Origin: an uncultured Fimbriimonadales bacterium
Lineage (GTDB): Bacteria > Armatimonadota > Fimbriimonadia > Fimbriimonadales > GBS-DC
DNA length: 53,850 nucleotides
Assembly: GCA_937992175.1 (NCBI GenBank)
Contig: CALKLF010000061.1
Location: forward strand, 1-53,850
Direction: 5' to 3'
Shown: positions 16,766-26,395 of the stretch, piece by piece
Layout: every line of letters starts with the position of its first letter
Position numbering within the stretch: the stretch's first letter is position 1
Notes under the pieces: model-generated
Told to the model about the DNA's origin: nothing
The model's input: the letters and a program-made list of their open reading frames with translations, nothing else
Database searches by the model: none
Translations under genes and position numbers: made by a program

Positions 16766-16793
16766 GTGTCGTCGGCGTCCCCACCGACGACAC
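16766..16793. terminator. GC hairpin downstream of ANKH-like gene
   Basis: GTGTCGTCGG (16766-16775) pairs with CCGACGACAC (16784-16793) around an 8-nt loop, about 40 nt after the stop codon at 16724. It lacks a U-run, so it may be a weak terminator or an mRNA-stabilising hairpin. Confidence 0.45.
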
Positions 16794-16854
16794 ACGATAT
16801 CTGAAACCCCAGGCAGATTGAAGACGACCCGCACCCGTTATCGTCCTGAACGGG

Positions 16855-16860
16855 TATCCT
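16855..16860 (+). promoter_or_regulatory. -10 element TATCCT preceded by GG
   Basis: CGGGTATCCT precedes the retropepsin gene by 18 nt, with GGAGG at 16866-16870 as ribosome binding site. It fits the local GG-TATNNT pattern. Confidence 0.5.
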
Positions 16861-16878
16861 TAGTATGGAGGTTTCCGT

Positions 16879-18819
16879 ATGCAGCGCATTTGTGGGGTTC
16901 TCGGCGTATGGATTCTGATTAGCTCGGCGTTCGCTACCGACGCCGCGACGCGATTCCAGCAGGCGATCGTGCAACACGGCGGCGACGCCTATCGCGCCCT
17001 CGCGCAACGCGGCGTGAAACTGGAATATGAGATTACCAGCGAATACGGCGGGAAAAGCGCCGCGAAGTATACACTGTACCTGCGCGGAACGAAGCGCGTC
17101 TCCGAAATCAAGTACGGCGACGACGAGTTCACGGTCGGCTTCGACGGCAACAGGGGCTGGCGCAAAAACGAGTACCTCAGCTCCAGCATCGCGCAGGAAG
17201 AGGAATGGGGGCTGAAAGACGCGACCTACACCCACTTCGTGCAGATACCCCACTGGCTCGCAGCAGGGACGCTCGTCGGCGGCGAGGAGAGCAAACTCCC
17301 CGACGGACGCCCCGCCTACCGAATCACCGTGCAGCTGCCCGAACCTGACCACCAGCGCAACCTGCCCCAAAAGCCCGACAATAAACTTCACTGCTACCTC
17401 AACGAGCAAAACCAGATTGTGGGCATCGAACATCAGCATGTGGACTATGAGACCGACAAAGTCGGGCGTGTCGGGATTGTGTTTCACGGCTTTCGCGCGA
17501 TGACGACCCCGCAAGGCGAGGTGCTGATGCCCCTTGAAATGCGCCTCTATCGCGACGGAGCGCATGTGGCGACCCACTTCCTCCGCTCGATGGACGCCTC
17601 GACCGAGCTGGAAGATTCGCGCTTCCAGCGACCGCCGCACAGCGCTTCGCCCGCCGTGCGCGATAACCTGCCCGTGAAAGTGCCCTTCCGCTTCAGCACG
17701 AACTCGCTCTATGTGCAAATCTATCTGAACGGCAAGGGACCCTACTGGATTATCTACGACACGGGCGCGTCCAGCACATGGATCGACGACTCCATCGTGA
17801 AAGAGGCGGGGCTGGAGAAAATCCCCAACAGCGACTACTGGGCGACGATGGTCTACGGCGCATTCCCGTCGTATCGCGTGCGTGTGAAGAGCCTGAAGGT
17901 CGGCGAGGCGGAAGTGCGCGACATCGTGATCAGCGGCGGGGCGGTCTCGCGTACTCCGCTCGGCAACGACGCCATCGACGGCAAGCGCGTGATTGGACTG
18001 CTGGGACGCGAAACCATCGCCGCGTTCCAGACCACCGTGAACTTCGCCGAGCGCACAATCACCTTCGAGCCGCACGACGCCCCGCTGCCCGAAGGCACGG
18101 TCATCCCGTTTGAGATGGCGGGCGACCACATCTTAGTGACGATGACCGTCGGACAGAAGGAGCAACCCATCCGCATGATTGTTGACACGGGCGCGTCGGT
18201 GAACCTGCTCCCGCCGTCCTATAAGCATGATAAGAACGACGGACCGTCCCTTACGGTGGAGAAGTGGTACAAGCGGCTGGGCGAATTCTTTGAGGGCGAC
18301 GACTATAGCTTCTTCACGGGCGACCTGCTGGTGTACCGTATCCATCGCATGCGTCTGGGTCCGTTGCAGTTCGGCTCGGTGTACGCCTACCACAAACTCT
18401 CGGAGAACGCGCGTTCCGACTCGGTGACGGCGTTGCAGACGCGCTACGGCTTGCTCGGCGTGCCGATTATGCGCCATTACAAGGTGACTTATAACTACTT
18501 CCGTGAGCAGATGGTGTGGCAGCCGAACACGGAAGCGGAGCGCGCCGCCGACAACGCAGGCTACGGCATCTGGTGGCGCAAGCAGGGCAAGGACCTCATC
18601 GTGCGCTGGGTGATGCCGATGTCCGACGCGGACTTGGCGGGCGTTAGGGCGGGCGATAAGGTTCTGCTCATCGACGGGCAATCGCCTGCAGGCTGGACGG
18701 AGAAGCAGCTCGTGGATCGGCTCTCCTACACGAAGGTCGGGCGTCCGCTCAAGCTGACGGTGGAGCGCGCGGGCAAGCGGCTGGAGTTCAACCTGACGGC
18801 GAGCCATTATGAGTTGTGA
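16879..18819 (+). CDS. Secreted double-domain retropepsin-like aspartic protease with PDZ
   Basis: The protein has 646 residues. A signal peptide (about 1-20, ending SSAFA) is followed by a beta-rich N-terminal part (about 25-255) that resembles LolA/outer-membrane lipoprotein-sorting folds (VKLEYEITSEYGGKSAAKYTLYLRGTKRVSEI). Two retropepsin-type (clan AA) domains follow, each with an intact DTGAS active-site motif: Asp294 in IIYDTGASSTWID and Asp436 in MIVDTGASVNLLP. A PDZ domain closes the protein (about 555-640, DADLAGVRAGDKVLLIDGQSP...KLTVERAGKRLEF). Retropepsins normally act as dimers, so the two domains in one chain may pair intramolecularly, as in pepsin. It is probably periplasmic or surface-located. 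The next gene starts 36 nt later. Confidence 0.85.
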   Translation: MQRICGVLGVWILISSAFATDAATRFQQAIVQHGGDAYRALAQRGVKLEYEITSEYGGKSAAKYTLYLRGTKRVSEIKYGDDEFTVGFDGNRGWRKNEYLSSSIAQEEEWGLKDATYTHFVQIPHWLAAGTLVGGEESKLPDGRPAYRITVQLPEPDHQRNLPQKPDNKLHCYLNEQNQIVGIEHQHVDYETDKVGRVGIVFHGFRAMTTPQGEVLMPLEMRLYRDGAHVATHFLRSMDASTELEDSRFQRPPHSASPAVRDNLPVKVPFRFSTNSLYVQIYLNGKGPYWIIYDTGASSTWIDDSIVKEAGLEKIPNSDYWATMVYGAFPSYRVRVKSLKVGEAEVRDIVISGGAVSRTPLGNDAIDGKRVIGLLGRETIAAFQTTVNFAERTITFEPHDAPLPEGTVIPFEMAGDHILVTMTVGQKEQPIRMIVDTGASVNLLPPSYKHDKNDGPSLTVEKWYKRLGEFFEGDDYSFFTGDLLVYRIHRMRLGPLQFGSVYAYHKLSENARSDSVTALQTRYGLLGVPIMRHYKVTYNYFREQMVWQPNTEAERAADNAGYGIWWRKQGKDLIVRWVMPMSDADLAGVRAGDKVLLIDGQSPAGWTEKQLVDRLSYTKVGRPLKLTVERAGKRLEFNLTASHYEL

Positions 18820-18855
18820 GAGGAACTCTGCCCGCCGCGCCGAACTGAGGAACCG

Positions 18856-21800
18856 ATGAAGTCCCTCTGGCTCATTCTGGCGTGGCTCCCTGCGGCGATT
18901 GCACTGGCTCAACCCTATTCTGACGGCGTGCATGTGCTGGATGACCTGACCGCGCGCTGGGCGCAGGGTCAGGTTTCGAATGTGCTTGGGTCGCCGGGGG
19001 TGCGCACGGTTGTTTCAGGCGGCGTCGCGATGCGGGCGGGGTTCCTGCATCCAACGGCGCGCCCGGCGCGGAATCAGTTCCAGATTACCTTGCCAGTGGT
19101 GAACGAGGGCGACTGGCTTGCGCTCACGGCTTGGGCGGGCGTGGACGACCACGCGCGACGCGACGACCCGCAGAACCCCCATGACGGCGTGCGGATGCGC
19201 CTGATTGTAGAGAACCGCATCGTGGCGGAAGCGGACTGCGCCACAGCGGGCTGGCGCGCACTTTCTGCGGATTTGACCCCTTATGCAGGCAAGACCATTA
19301 TCATCATCTTTGAAGCCGACGCGAAAACCAACTCGAACTACGACTGGGCGTATGTTGCGGAAGCGCAGGTGGTGCGGTTGCGCGAGCGGTTCGCCCAGCG
19401 GGTCGGGCGCAATCTCCCGCCCGAGGGCGTGCTGGAGGTGCGCGGCGCGGCAGGCGACCAGTTCACACTCGACGCGCCGAACCACCCTTCGCTGACGGCG
19501 ACTATCCCCGAAGGCGGCGTGCTTTGGCTGCGCTATGCGTTTCCTGGGGCGCGCGGGGCGACGCTAACCGAGCTGCAGCCCCAATCGTCGGCGCGGGTTT
19601 ATCCGTTCTTGCCTCGCCTGCGGATTGAACACGCCGCCCCACGCCGCGCCGTGCTGACGCAGGGCGAAACGACAGAAGTGCTTGTGCGAATCCGCAACAT
19701 CGGCGCGGGCACCTGGCAGAACGATCGGATTCAACTCGCGGCGCAATCGCTGGGCGATACGGAAGTGCTGAACCGCCCCGAAGTGGAAGCCGACCTGCTG
19801 CCGCCGGGGGCGACAGCGGAGGCGCGGTTCCGTATCCGCGTGGGCGCGAAGCCGCGCCTGAGCCTCATGCTGCGCAGTGGCGCGGGCAACGACGCGCTCG
19901 TCCTCGCGCCCGTGGTGGTCGCCAACGCGCTAAGCCTGCCCGCCACGGGTGCGCTCACCCGCGCGGAGAACGGATTCGGCGCGTTGCAAAATGAGCAGCT
20001 GCGCCTGATTATCGCGCCCGCGTCCGCTGGAGGGCATGCTGCGCGCCTGTTCGTGCGTCATGGGGGCGAGTGGGTTCCCGTCGCCAGCAGCGCGCCGCTC
20101 GCCGACGCCATAATCAACGCCGAGAACGCCCCGCCCAGACTGCACACCTTCACGCTGGAGAGCCTCACCGCCGACGCGGCGAACCTGCGCCTGATCCTGC
20201 AGGGCAGGATGGGGCTGACCGCCCGCGCGACGCTGGAGTACCAACTGGAGGGCAACCGCTTGCGCTGCACGGGCAGGCTGATTGCGGAAGTCGATTCCCA
20301 CCTCTATCGGTTCCGCTTCCCCGACTGGCGCGTGGGCGACGGCAGTTTCGGCGAGGCAAAGGACGAGGCGCTGTTTCCTGGACTGGAGTACCTGCTCGGC
20401 GAGGAGCGGTCGTCGGGTTCCGCGTTCGCCGCGCCGCCGTATGATGTACGCTTCGCGCCCGACCCCTACAAAATCACTGCGCCGCTGATGGCAATTCGCT
20501 GGCGCAACTATCTGGTGAGCATGGAGTGGGATCCGACGCAGGGCTGGTCGGGTGTGCTGCGCGCCCCGAACGCGCTGTTCGCCTCGCCGAACTTTCTGGA
20601 GGGCGGCGCGAACCACCGCCTCGCGCTCTGGGTTCCTGCCATCCCGCGCTGGGCAGACGAGAACACCCAACAGGCGCGCGAGCCGTTCCGACTCATCAAG
20701 GGTGACTCGACGCTGTTGCGGGCGACGCTGATTGTTCGAACGGACGCAACAGATGTGATTCAGGCGATGGAGCAGTATCTGCAGCGCGTGGGGATGCCCT
20801 TCCCGCCCGCGCCGCAGCGCAACGACTTCGCCGCGCTGCAACTCACGGTACAGGGCTTGCTCAACAGCTACGACGCAAAGGCATGGCGACACACCAACAC
20901 GGGACCCGTGTACTATGACCACGAGGTGGCGGTGGGGCTGTGGGCGTTGGGGCATCGGCTGTTCCCTGAGGATTTGCGGCGGCGTCAGGCGATTGAGCAG
21001 GTGCGCACTGCGATCGACGCCTGCCCGCAGGGGCAGCACGGGCTGGAGATGGCGTTCTATGTCGGTGGATTGCCGAGCGCGCTGGAGGCGGAGCGAAAGC
21101 ATGTCGAGTCGCTCATCAAGCAGCAGCGCGAGGATGGGAGCTGGGCGTGGAAGCCAGAGACTCCGCGCCACGCCCTCTTCGGCAAGGCGGGCGACAGCAG
21201 CAGCGGCTGGACAGGACAGTTCGCCGCACGGGTGGGGCGCTGGGCGCAGATGACCCTACAGCCCGACGCCCGCGAGAGCCTCATGCGCAGCCTGCGCTAC
21301 CTCACAAAACAGCGACGCCCCGAAGGCGCGCAAACCTGGGAACTGCCCCTGCACGTGCCCGACCTGCTCGCCTCAGCGTATGGCGTGGCGACCTTTTTGC
21401 ACGCGCACGCGCTGACAGGCGATGCGGAGATGTTGCGTCAGGCAGAGTTGTGGGCATGGCGGGGGACGCCGTTCATCTACCTCTGGCACACGCCCGACAA
21501 ACCGATTATGCGCGGGGCGAGTATCCCCGTGTTCGGCGTCACTTGGCTCAGTCAGCAGCCGTGGTTCGGCGTGGCGGTGCAGTGGAACGGGCTGGTCTAT
21601 GCGAACACGCTCTATCGGCTCGCGCCGCTGGCTCCCGAACGCGACTGGAAGCGGCTCGCCGATACAATTACGCTTTGTACCGTGCAGCAGCAGGAGTGGG
21701 TCTCCGACCGCCGCGCCGACCGCGAGGGCTTCTATCCCGACGCCTTCAACATCCCGCGCAACGCCGAGGAATACACCTGGGATTTGAACCCGCGCCTGAT

Positions 21801-22164
21801 TGCCCCGTGCATCGCGCAGCGGCTGGGGTTCAATATCGAGCCTGCGACCCGAATTGCCCGCGCGGACGGGCGACTGATTGCCTGCACCGCGCCGGGATTG
21901 CAGTCTGCTGCGCTGGAGAACGGCGCGCTGCGCATGCAAATTGCGCCCCCCGCGAATGATTTGCCCGCGCTCTATGTGCTGATTGCGGGCGTGCGTTCAC
22001 CAGTCGCAGTGCGCTTGAACGGCGTGGAGCTGCCCCGCGTGAACGACATGGACGCGCTCATCTGGCAGATTCCCACGCCGCAATCGGGCTGGGCGCAGCA
22101 CGAGCGAGGGATCGTCGTGCGCATCGTCAACCCCGCCACGGCGACAGTGGAGGTGGTTGAATAA
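18856..22164 (+). CDS. Large secreted multidomain protein, possible carbohydrate-active enzyme
   Basis: This is a 1102-residue exported protein whose function I do not recognise. It has a signal peptide (about 1-19, WLPAAIALA). Residues of about 20-170 look like a galactose-binding-type jellyroll (FQITLPVVNEGDWLALTAWAG...WRALSADLTPYAGKTIIIIFEAD). About 255-345 is a CARDB-like Ig domain (LTQGETTEVLVRIRNIGAGTW). A beta-sandwich of about 370-610 recalls N-terminal domains of polysaccharide-processing enzymes (GALQNEQLRLIIAPASAGGHAARLF). About 640-1000 is helical with toroid-like repeats (HVESLIKQQREDGSWAWKPETP; WTGQFAARVGRWAQMTLQ), and a short beta tail follows. The order resembles (alpha/alpha)-toroid glycosidases or lyases, but no catalytic motif is certain. 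It lies 36 nt after the retropepsin gene with GAGGAACCG before the ATG, so it is likely its operon partner. Confidence 0.6.
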   Translation: MKSLWLILAWLPAAIALAQPYSDGVHVLDDLTARWAQGQVSNVLGSPGVRTVVSGGVAMRAGFLHPTARPARNQFQITLPVVNEGDWLALTAWAGVDDHARRDDPQNPHDGVRMRLIVENRIVAEADCATAGWRALSADLTPYAGKTIIIIFEADAKTNSNYDWAYVAEAQVVRLRERFAQRVGRNLPPEGVLEVRGAAGDQFTLDAPNHPSLTATIPEGGVLWLRYAFPGARGATLTELQPQSSARVYPFLPRLRIEHAAPRRAVLTQGETTEVLVRIRNIGAGTWQNDRIQLAAQSLGDTEVLNRPEVEADLLPPGATAEARFRIRVGAKPRLSLMLRSGAGNDALVLAPVVVANALSLPATGALTRAENGFGALQNEQLRLIIAPASAGGHAARLFVRHGGEWVPVASSAPLADAIINAENAPPRLHTFTLESLTADAANLRLILQGRMGLTARATLEYQLEGNRLRCTGRLIAEVDSHLYRFRFPDWRVGDGSFGEAKDEALFPGLEYLLGEERSSGSAFAAPPYDVRFAPDPYKITAPLMAIRWRNYLVSMEWDPTQGWSGVLRAPNALFASPNFLEGGANHRLALWVPAIPRWADENTQQAREPFRLIKGDSTLLRATLIVRTDATDVIQAMEQYLQRVGMPFPPAPQRNDFAALQLTVQGLLNSYDAKAWRHTNTGPVYYDHEVAVGLWALGHRLFPEDLRRRQAIEQVRTAIDACPQGQHGLEMAFYVGGLPSALEAERKHVESLIKQQREDGSWAWKPETPRHALFGKAGDSSSGWTGQFAARVGRWAQMTLQPDARESLMRSLRYLTKQRRPEGAQTWELPLHVPDLLASAYGVATFLHAHALTGDAEMLRQAELWAWRGTPFIYLWHTPDKPIMRGASIPVFGVTWLSQQPWFGVAVQWNGLVYANTLYRLAPLAPERDWKRLADTITLCTVQQQEWVSDRRADREGFYPDAFNIPRNAEEYTWDLNPRLIAPCIAQRLGFNIEPATRIARADGRLIACTAPGLQSAALENGALRMQIAPPANDLPALYVLIAGVRSPVAVRLNGVELPRVNDMDALIWQIPTPQSGWAQHERGIVVRIVNPATATVEVVE

Positions 22165-22184
22165 TGCGAAGCGCTTCCCTGAAC

Positions 22185-22475
22185 CTAAAACGCGCCCGAT
22201 GAGCCGATTGCGCCCAATAGAAGCAATAATAGATAGACCGCGATATAACCGAGGCAGCACCCGCCCCAGAGAATTGTCCCGATAATGCCCAAAATGCGCC
22301 CTGTTTCCACCTGAGAGCGCAGGCTGGGGTCGCCGAACCCTGCGTCCAGCTCGCGACGCGCTGTGTTGCCCATAATCCACGCCGCGATGCCAAATGGGAC
22401 ACCAAGACAGGGAATCGCTATCCCCAGAATGCCGAATACCAAAATCATGGTCGCATTTACGCCGCCGTTGGACAT
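22185..22475 (-). CDS. Small DUF4190-like membrane protein
   Basis: This 96-residue protein has two or three hydrophobic segments (MILVFGILGIAIPCLGVPFGIAAWIMGN; ILGIIGTILWGGCCLGYIAVYLLLLLLGAIG) with a short polar middle containing RRELDAGFGD. The pattern, including the ILGIIG second half, is that of DUF4190 proteins, whose function is not established. The ATG has AGGAGCAAGGC just upstream. It starts 11 nt after nuoC on the same strand, so it may be co-transcribed with nuoA-nuoC. Confidence 0.8.
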   Translation of the reverse strand: MSNGGVNATMILVFGILGIAIPCLGVPFGIAAWIMGNTARRELDAGFGDPSLRSQVETGRILGIIGTILWGGCCLGYIAVYLLLLLLGAIGSSGAF

Positions 22476-22486
22476 GCCTTGCTCCT

Positions 22487-23071
22487 CTAACGCCCGCTGA
22501 TAGGTTCGGAGCCTGTTAGCCCCTCAAACGACTCGCCCGCGTGGGGATGTGTTTTGTCTTCAACGGAAGGTCCCCAGGTATCCTGCGCGAAGGGGATTTC
22601 CTCGCCGCCCAGCGGGAAGTCCTTGCGCAGGGGATGTCCCACCCAGTCGTCGGGCATGAGTATCCGCTTAAGGTTCGGATGCCCCTCGAAAGGGATTCCG
22701 AACATGTCGTACACTTCGCGCTCCGGGTAGTTCGCGCCTTCCCAGATGCCCGTGACGGAGGGCACGCTCTCGCCCTCGTCTACGCGCACCTTTAGAAAGA
22801 TGCGCTGGAAACTCACAGGCGAGTAGAGGTTGTACACCACCTCGAACCGTTTCGGTTTCTCGCCCTTTTCCCAGTGGGGCAGCCAGTCAGTAGCCGCGAC
22901 ATCGCTGATGTATAAATAACTCAGTTCGCGGTCGTCGCGCAGCAGGCGGCACACATCCAGCAGACGCTCCTTTTTCACATACAGCCATGTGTCGCCACGA
23001 AACTCGTACACTTCTACTATCGCGTCGGGGTATTGCGCGGCGATTTTCTGGTACTCGATGCGTTCGCTCAT
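22487..23071 (-). CDS. nuoC: NADH-quinone oxidoreductase subunit C
   Basis: NuoC (30-kDa subunit) is part of the peripheral arm of complex I near the quinone site. The 194-residue protein shows the family core [91 protein letters not shown]. It is not fused to NuoD or NuoB. The start ATG overlaps the nuoA stop by 4 nt (ATGA), so translation is coupled. In most operons nuoB lies between nuoA and nuoC; here it is missing from that position. Confidence 0.95.
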   Translation of the reverse strand: MSERIEYQKIAAQYPDAIVEVYEFRGDTWLYVKKERLLDVCRLLRDDRELSYLYISDVAATDWLPHWEKGEKPKRFEVVYNLYSPVSFQRIFLKVRVDEGESVPSVTGIWEGANYPEREVYDMFGIPFEGHPNLKRILMPDDWVGHPLRKDFPLGGEEIPFAQDTWGPSVEDKTHPHAGESFEGLTGSEPISGR

Positions 23072-23526
23072 CGGCTCTCTCCTGTGAGCGTGGCGACGGG
23101 TTCGGGTTTCTCAACCGCAGGCTGCGGCGTGGGCTTCAAGCGGCGATGCTCCACCGGGTCTTCCCAGTCCAGCGCGCCCTTTTTCCATTCATACAGAAAG
23201 CTCACCAGTAGCAGCAGCGTAAACACGCCCACCACGCCAACGGCGAAACTGCGCACATCGTCGGGCAGGTCGCGCAACGCCACAAAAAACGGGTACAAGA
23301 AGGCGATTTCCACATCGAAAATGATGAACAGCATCGCGGTCAGGTAGAAGTGGATGGGGAACCGCTCGCGTGCGCTGCCGACGGGCGTGATACCGCACTC
23401 GTAGGGCGACTCTTTGGCAGGCGTGGGGCGTTTGGGACCCAGCAGCCACGAACCGCCCACCATCACTGCGGCGATAATCGCGGCAATCGCAAAGAGTATC
23501 AACAACGGCAAGTAGTCGCTTGGCAT
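23068..23526 (-). CDS. nuoA: NADH-quinone oxidoreductase subunit A
   Basis: This 152-residue subunit of the complex I membrane arm has three transmembrane helices. Signature blocks are [46 protein letters not shown]. The C-terminus is extended beyond the usual about 120 residues by a polar Pro/Glu-rich tail ([21 protein letters not shown]). The ATG lies 9 nt after TATAAT and no ribosome binding site precedes it, so the mRNA is probably leaderless. Confidence 0.94.
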   Translation of the reverse strand: MPSDYLPLLILFAIAAIIAAVMVGGSWLLGPKRPTPAKESPYECGITPVGSARERFPIHFYLTAMLFIIFDVEIAFLYPFFVALRDLPDDVRSFAVGVVGVFTLLLLVSFLYEWKKGALDWEDPVEHRRLKPTPQPAVEKPEPVATLTGESR

Positions 23527-23535
23527 GGCGGGGGA

Positions 23536-23541
23536 ATTATA
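23536..23541 (-). promoter_or_regulatory. -10 element TATAAT, probable leaderless start of nuoA
   Basis: GCAGGTATAAT ends 9 nt before the nuoA ATG on the reverse strand; the spacer is TCCCCCGCC. The mnmG promoter has an almost identical spacer at the same distance. Confidence 0.65.
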
Positions 23542-23550
23542 CCTGCCCTG

Positions 23551-23973
23551 TCAAGGTCGTTTGCGCACCAAAAGCACTTCCAACGCACTGCCATCTTTCA
23601 ATCGGTAGGCGTAAAAACGCGTGTCTACAGTCAAAACTTTCCGAATACCTGTCTCCTCTGCGGCGACAACGATCGAAGCATCAGCGAAATCGATTCCAAT
23701 ATCCTGATACTGTCGCATGAGCGCGCCAATGCGTGCAAGGTTTTCGAAGGGAGGCACGAGAATCTGCAGGTGGTTCGCCTCCCACATCTCCCAGAGTTTC
23801 TCGACGGCTGTATATTCTATACGCTTCTGAAGGACGAAGCTTGCCTCGACAAAACAGGCGGTGGGCGTCCATAGCTGTTGCGCAGGCGACTGTTGAAGCA
23901 ACTCCGTACAAGTCAGAATCGCTATCAGCAGTCCGGCATCGCAGAGAATGGCTTCACTTGTCGGCATGCTCAT
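23551..23973 (-). CDS. PIN-domain toxin, VapC-like
   Basis: This 140-residue PIN-fold ribonuclease is the probable toxin of a type II module. Acidic residues of the PIN active site are present: Asp in AILCDAGLLIAIL, Glu/Asp in the middle, DFADASIVVAAEE and VLTVDTRFYAYR. Family members cleave tRNA, rRNA or mRNA. Its start overlaps the end of the upstream antitoxin reading frame by 20 nt, the usual antitoxin-toxin order. The frame is open and complete although its antitoxin gene is frameshifted. The start could also be the Met two codons downstream. Confidence 0.85.
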   Translation of the reverse strand: MSMPTSEAILCDAGLLIAILTCTELLQQSPAQQLWTPTACFVEASFVLQKRIEYTAVEKLWEMWEANHLQILVPPFENLARIGALMRQYQDIGIDFADASIVVAAEETGIRKVLTVDTRFYAYRLKDGSALEVLLVRKRP

Positions 23974-24210
23974 GCTTCTCAGCGACTATGTTGGCGAAGG
24001 TTTCCTTCACTGCGTCCGCATGGGGAGCATCGGGCGCGTCGATGCAGCCAATCCACGGCTTCAACCGTTCATATAGAGTCGGCTGCTGCTCAGACTCGGC
24101 GGCGGGGATGACCCAGGCAGCACAATCACGCGCACGCGCTTGCGCCGCAGTTCGGGATGCTCCGCCGCAATCTCCTCCAGCACGCCTTCCAGCACCTGCA
24201 CAGTCTGCAT
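23954..24210 (-). pseudogene. Frameshifted antitoxin gene upstream of PIN toxin
   Basis: Starting at ATG 24210, one frame gives MQTVQVLEGVLEEIAAEHP and ELRRKRVRVIVLPG and then hits a stop at 24061-24063 (49 residues). A second frame takes over at about 24105-24118 and continues IPAAESEQQPTLYERLKPW, IGCIDAPDAPHADAVKETF and ANIVAEKHEHADK to a stop at 23954-23956. The N-terminal part looks like small antitoxins of PIN systems and the C-terminal part like the toxin-binding tail. Joining the frames needs one base inserted or removed (257 nt in all). It could be a real mutation, a programmed frameshift or a sequencing error. Confidence 0.75.
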
Positions 24211-24216
24211 AGCCAC

Positions 24217-24222
24217 AAGATA
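24217..24222 (-). promoter_or_regulatory. Possible -10 element TATCTT for toxin-antitoxin locus
   Basis: GGTATCTT ends 6 nt before the antitoxin ATG on the reverse strand and overlaps the last codons and stop region of mnmG. It has the local GG prefix. Confidence 0.4.
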
Positions 24223-24224
24223 CC

Positions 24225-26246
<2,022 letters not shown>

Positions 26247-26255
26247 AGCGGGGGA

Positions 26256-26261
26256 ATTGTA
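26256..26261 (-). promoter_or_regulatory. -10 element TACAAT, probable leaderless start of mnmG
   Basis: CGGGTACAAT ends 9 nt before the MnmG ATG on the reverse strand, with spacer TCCCCCGCT and no ribosome binding site. Confidence 0.62.
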
Positions 26262-26279
26262 CCCGTTGTGAGCAGTTGC

Positions 26280-26303
26280 GATTCCTCGCTGCGCTCGGAA
26301 TGA
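26280..26303 (+). repeat. Family A repeat, single copy
   Basis: One arm of the family A palindromic repeat (CCTCGCTGCGCTCGGAATGA) lies in the gap between thiolase and mnmG (26247-26395), without an inverted partner. Confidence 0.75.
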
Positions 26304-26363
26304 AGCTATTAAGACGCGCGCGACCAATGAGGCAATCAAGTGGTTAGCACATTAGTTTAGGTA

Positions 26364-26383
26364 CGACGGCGCGGACGCCGTCG
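26364..26383. terminator. GC hairpin between thiolase and mnmG
   Basis: CGACGGCG (26364-26371) pairs with CGCCGTCG (26376-26383) around CGGA, just downstream of the thiolase stop on the reverse strand. No U-run follows. It resembles a shortened family C repeat (GTGCGACGGC). Confidence 0.45.
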
Positions 26384-26395
26384 CACCATAGGGGA

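Noticed and set aside
16717-18129. A 470-codon reverse frame opposite the retropepsin gene
   Set aside because: The + strand gene has a signal peptide, two DTGAS motifs and PDZ; the reverse frame has no recognisable domain and spans the promoter region.
19930-21171. A 413-codon reverse frame opposite the 1102-residue protein
   Set aside because: Arg/Gln/Leu-rich shadow frame without a ribosome binding site; the + strand frame has clear domain structure.
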